A stretch of 64,000 nt of DNA from Chitinophagales bacterium (GTDB taxonomy: Bacteria > Bacteroidota > Bacteroidia > Chitinophagales > Saprospiraceae): positions 36,942 through 100,941 of the forward strand of contig JAFLBP010000023.1 in the NCBI GenBank assembly GCA_017303875.1, given 5' to 3'. Of this stretch, positions 60,879-64,000 are shown piece after piece (position 1 is the stretch's first letter; each line of letters begins with the position of its first letter). The position numbers were made by a program, and so were the translations under genes. Below the pieces are notes generated by a model. That model was not told the origin of the DNA. It saw nothing but the letters and a program-made list of their open reading frames with translations, and did not search any database.

Positions 60879-63800
60879 TTAGCGGGTTTGAATAACTTTG
60901 AAGTTTTCTTGCTGGCCAGTTGCACTGATGATGGTAAAAAGATAAACTCCGGGTGCTTCAAGGTGCAGTTGCATTGATTGATTAAAGTATAAATCTTTTA
61001 TTAACCTCCCACTAATTGTTGATATGATAAGGTGGTTTTGTTGATCACTTGGACAATCTTTACAGTTTACCATTATGTCACCATCTGATGGGTTTGGAGA
61101 GATGATAAATCCTTTTTTCTGAGATTGTATTGCAGAAAAATATCGGTCATCAGTATCTTCTTTTACGTCTGTTGCCACGTTACACAGTTGCCCTTTTATT
61201 CGCTCCAACAAGGCACATGCATAAGCATGCAATGGTGAGTGAATGGCATTAGATGCTTGTTGCAGTATAGATTCCTGAAGGGGGCTTATTTGTGGATTGG
61301 TGTAATTTTCCTGTAGCTCAATGTTGGATTCGATAATCGTTTTAAACCATAAGGACTCCTCACTGTTATCGTCAATTTGTTGAAGTAGTTGATGAGCATT
61401 GTTATATTCTTTTCTCCGTACATAGTGGCCAATTAATTGTCTTTTATAGTTGATATCTGTATCTTCGTCAAGTAATTGCTCATAAGATGTCCAGTCTTGG
61501 TTGTCTGAATAAGTTCGAATAAGTGTATCAATTATGTTGTTTTTTTGATATTTTAACTCGTTTAAATTCTGTTTAATATTATTATCCAATGGTTGGTTTT
61601 GGAAGTCGAAATTCAAACTGTCAATTTTTTGTCTTATTAAGGTAAGGTCGTTTAAGTTTTCATTAGGAGTGTTTTGTCCGTTATTGCAATTGTACTCTAA
61701 AAAAGCTCTATCAAAAACAGAGTAGTTATTTATTCCTCCGTCCGAAAGATTATTGGAAGGCACTTTGCATAAGTCAGCATTTAATATCCTGTAATATGTA
61801 AACGGTTGCGTTGAGTTCATATTTGCTCTTATAGCATTACCAAGATTGCCATCGAAACAATTTGAAGAAGCTTCAAATAGATTACCTTGTGATTGGAATA
61901 CTTCTCCTTTAAAAGAAGAATTGCCAGCTAAAGTAATGTTTCTTGAGTTTTGAATAAAGATGTTTCCTGGGAAAACTAAATTTGAGTTATTGAATTCGAT
62001 ATAGAAATTATAAATAGTGTTTTGGTTAAAAATATTACAGGAAACTTGGTTGTTTAAGGTGCCGGTACTTCTTAGTAGCAGAGAGAATGGCGCATTCGAA
62101 GAAAAGATATTTCCTTCAATTTTATATTTAGATTCCCCATCCATAAATACGCCTATGCCTGATTTTACATTGTCAAATTGGTTAGTTTCGGAAATTTCTA
62201 CAGGATAAATAAGATTTGGGGTTGAAGCAAAATTAATATGTCTTAGATTGTTATTTTTGAAATATGAATTTTTTATCCATGTTTTTCCTTCAACTGCATT
62301 TGGCATAGTTGCTAGTGAACGTATTCCATATTCACAATTATTAAACTCACAGTTTTCAACTTCAAAAGAATAGTTTTCTCCGTAAATACCGTACTCTTTA
62401 AGGTCAAAAAAGTGAACATCGTTAAAACGAATACCCTTACAAGCCCAAATGGAAACTCCTCTTGTAGAACCAAAGCCTGGGGGTGCATCATTTGTTTTTC
62501 GGATTACAGTGCCTGTTATTTCACTTTTGTTTTCAAAGGTATAACGCATAAATTCAATAGCACGCCCATTATTGTAAAACTTACTTCCACTTGAAATCTT
62601 CACTAACCCTCCAAAGTAATCATCACCCAAACCACCACTGGCTCGTGTAGAAATAGCAGTTATGGCATTAGAAATGGTTGCACCATTCACGTAAACAAAT
62701 CCAGCACCATCTATAGGAATCGGATTGTTCACATTAACCGCCAAGCCAGGGTCTGGTTGTTCCTTTTTTGAGTTTCCGTGAACCTGAATGCCTGCCCAAC
62801 GACAACTTTTTGAAGTGCTTGAGATATTTCCGAATACAAATAACCGTGCTCCTCGATTCACTATTATAGATTGATTTTCAGCTATATATACATCGCAGTT
62901 TATAATCAATGTAGCTCCTGGCAGTATCTCTACTGTTCTGTCGAGTATTTTTATTGCATTCCACTCAACGATTGTATTTGAGGGAATCTCCAATGGTGGC
63001 AAATTTGAAGGAGAGCAGTCAATTTCCCCATTACTAAAGGCAATTAGAGATGCAGAAGCACTTATAAAATAATTATACATATTAGCCCATTGGGATCTTG
63101 TTATTGCCGCTAAGTCATGGTAACCCATAAAGTTGTTACCAATGGTGTTATTACAAAAACAATGAAAACAGGCATTGTTACCACATTGAAGTGGGGGGAT
63201 TTGAGTGCAGGGAGTACCATTGCACTCTGTGGCTGTTCCTCCTCCACATTCTGCTGCAACATCCATGTCTGGGCATAGATTTTCAGGGCTAAAGGCGTGA
63301 CAAAGACCTGTAAAATGACCAATTTCATGTATTAAAACTTTGCCCCATCCAGCAGGATTAATATTATTTAGACTATATAAATTATACAGCTCTATATGAT
63401 TGTTAATATTAACTTGGCCACTAATTCCAATAGCAGTTGGGTGGTCATAGACAATTATGTCTAGTGCGTTATTTTGATATGATAAATTCCCCTGGCTTGG
63501 ATAAAAGAAAAATGAAGAACAAGGATCAGCATTACCATTCAGTAAAACCAATCGTATCCGGGTATCGGGTACAATCGGAGAATTGCCAAATTCATTTTTT
63601 GCTGGTGAAGTCAAGAGTGTATTGGCTCCGTCAAGTAATTTGTTAATAACTGTCGGTGCGTAAGTTGCCTCAATCTCAGGATTAGAGCATTGAAAGTTAT
63701 TGCCATTGGATGCAATGAAATGAAATGCTACTCTTATTTCTACGATAGGTAATTTTAAAATGTCTTCATTTGTCATTTCCCTGTAGCATGTTCCAGCGTT

Positions 63801-63887
63801 ACAAGGGGATGCATTTTGATCTTGAAGTATTGTTCCAGGTTGAAACAGACAGTTGAAGTTTTGTGCTTTGATACGGCGTTGTTGCAT
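60879..63887 (-). CDS. T9SS-exported M43-like metalloprotease with beta-helix region, 5' end probably lost
   Basis: At least 1002 residues, low GC. A metzincin zinc site HEIGHFTGLCH (His187, Glu188, His191, His197) and a later Met-turn (NNFMGYHD near 260) fit pappalysin-type M43 proteases. Residues about 320-700 are a right-handed beta-helix-like stretch (repeated short N-x-F, G-I-x phrases), about 720-900 helical, and the end a type A sorting domain (ISPNPSDGDIMV...APGVYLFTI). The sequence begins MQQRRIKAQNFN with no signal peptide, which a T9SS cargo needs. The frame stays open upstream into what looks like an insertion sequence, so I think the signal peptide was cut off by insertion near 63893. 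Possibly now a pseudogene. Confidence 0.8.
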   Translation of the reverse strand: MQQRRIKAQNFNCLFQPGTILQDQNASPCNAGTCYREMTNEDILKLPIVEIRVAFHFIASNGNNFQCSNPEIEATYAPTVINKLLDGANTLLTSPAKNEFGNSPIVPDTRIRLVLLNGNADPCSSFFFYPSQGNLSYQNNALDIIVYDHPTAIGISGQVNINNHIELYNLYSLNNINPAGWGKVLIHEIGHFTGLCHAFSPENLCPDMDVAAECGGGTATECNGTPCTQIPPLQCGNNACFHCFCNNTIGNNFMGYHDLAAITRSQWANMYNYFISASASLIAFSNGEIDCSPSNLPPLEIPSNTIVEWNAIKILDRTVEILPGATLIINCDVYIAENQSIIVNRGARLFVFGNISSTSKSCRWAGIQVHGNSKKEQPDPGLAVNVNNPIPIDGAGFVYVNGATISNAITAISTRASGGLGDDYFGGLVKISSGSKFYNNGRAIEFMRYTFENKSEITGTVIRKTNDAPPGFGSTRGVSIWACKGIRFNDVHFFDLKEYGIYGENYSFEVENCEFNNCEYGIRSLATMPNAVEGKTWIKNSYFKNNNLRHINFASTPNLIYPVEISETNQFDNVKSGIGVFMDGESKYKIEGNIFSSNAPFSLLLRSTGTLNNQVSCNIFNQNTIYNFYIEFNNSNLVFPGNIFIQNSRNITLAGNSSFKGEVFQSQGNLFEASSNCFDGNLGNAIRANMNSTQPFTYYRILNADLCKVPSNNLSDGGINNYSVFDRAFLEYNCNNGQNTPNENLNDLTLIRQKIDSLNFDFQNQPLDNNIKQNLNELKYQKNNIIDTLIRTYSDNQDWTSYEQLLDEDTDINYKRQLIGHYVRRKEYNNAHQLLQQIDDNSEESLWFKTIIESNIELQENYTNPQISPLQESILQQASNAIHSPLHAYACALLERIKGQLCNVATDVKEDTDDRYFSAIQSQKKGFIISPNPSDGDIMVNCKDCPSDQQNHLIISTISGRLIKDLYFNQSMQLHLEAPGVYLFTIISATGQQENFKVIQTR

Positions 63888-63893
63888 GAATCC

Positions 63894-64000
63894 CTGTCCC
63901 GAAGCGTAGTATCGTAAAAAAATGAGCCGGCCGAATTACTTTTGAGCTTCGAAACATAAAAACAACCAACCGGCTCATGGCAAAGATAGACGCATTATCC
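63894..64000 (+). mobile_element. Left end of an insertion sequence with the start of its transposase (partial)
   Basis: A plausible coding start ATG at 63977 (MAKIDALS, running off the window) follows an inverted repeat ATGAGCCGG (63922-63930) / CCGGCTCAT (63970-63978). The right arm contains the start codon. Many IS elements hide their transposase start in such a hairpin so that read-through transcripts are not translated. The left boundary is uncertain (about 63893-63900), and the IS family cannot be told from eight residues. Confidence 0.45.

Overview
The window reads as chromosome of a Bacteroidota bacterium, most likely from the Saprospiria (Saprospiraceae/Haliscomenobacter/Lewinella side). 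Three things point there: several secreted proteins end in type IX secretion (T9SS) sorting domains, including a 2291-residue protein with a gliding-motility-type C-terminus; many promoters match the Bacteroidota -7 box TAnnTTTG, two of them with a perfect TTTG-N19 -33 partner; and the housekeeping genes have the Bacteroidota flavour (tandem OmpH/Skp next to murI, DUF5686 outer-membrane protein, RecF, TilS, GlmM). GC is about 50-55% in housekeeping genes and about 30-37% in a few islands. The species assignment is inference.

Layout. 1-10085: carbohydrate genes (a ThuA/PQQ-type sugar dehydrogenase/cytochrome c fusion, a GH3 glycosidase, a two-domain esterase, galactokinase), interrupted at 3875-4712 by an IS200-type REP-associated transposase with its own small palindromes. 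10255-15510: a low-GC orphan gene, a 500-base repeat-rich spacer, trmN6, a secreted phospholipase-D-like protein and a YggS-type PLP protein. 15715-23612: the giant T9SS protein followed at 2 bases by mnmH. 23757-23893: a candidate small RNA with a full promoter and a strong terminator. 24100-34915: a five-gene defence-like operon. 34888-50009: mostly minus-strand housekeeping genes (macro domain, DoxX-like membrane protein, murI, two ompH, ferredoxin, ferredoxin reductase, enoyl-CoA hydratase, PlsB-like acyltransferase, engB) and plus-strand hutH, recF, glmM, cysteine desulfurase and a coiled-coil membrane protein. 50126-63887: membrane, WG-repeat and outer-membrane proteins, tilS, an LtaS-like sulfatase, a GNAT enzyme and two T9SS-exported proteins, the last apparently broken by an insertion sequence that runs off the right edge.

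The main discovery candidate is 24100-34915: a SNF2-type helicase, a very large beta-class adenine methyltransferase of the type III Mod kind, a RhuM-family protein, a type III Res-like helicase-nuclease and a small protein that looks like the uracil-DNA-glycosylase fold, all on one strand with gaps of 17 bases or less. It resembles a type III restriction-modification pair to which a DISARM-like helicase and two accessory proteins have been added, and it lacks the other DISARM or BREX genes. The methyltransferase carries a sharply AT-rich block of about 900 bases exactly across its target-recognition region, the mark of specificity exchange.

The second theme is small palindromes. REP-like hairpins with an NGA triloop (usually GGA) occur in at least five places, and their stems differ by paired, compensating changes. 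One contains the galK start codon. Arrays of 7-base and 16-base units, often in facing inverted pairs, fill intergenic gaps and supply stop codons to three genes. I saw no tRNA, rRNA or CRISPR array.
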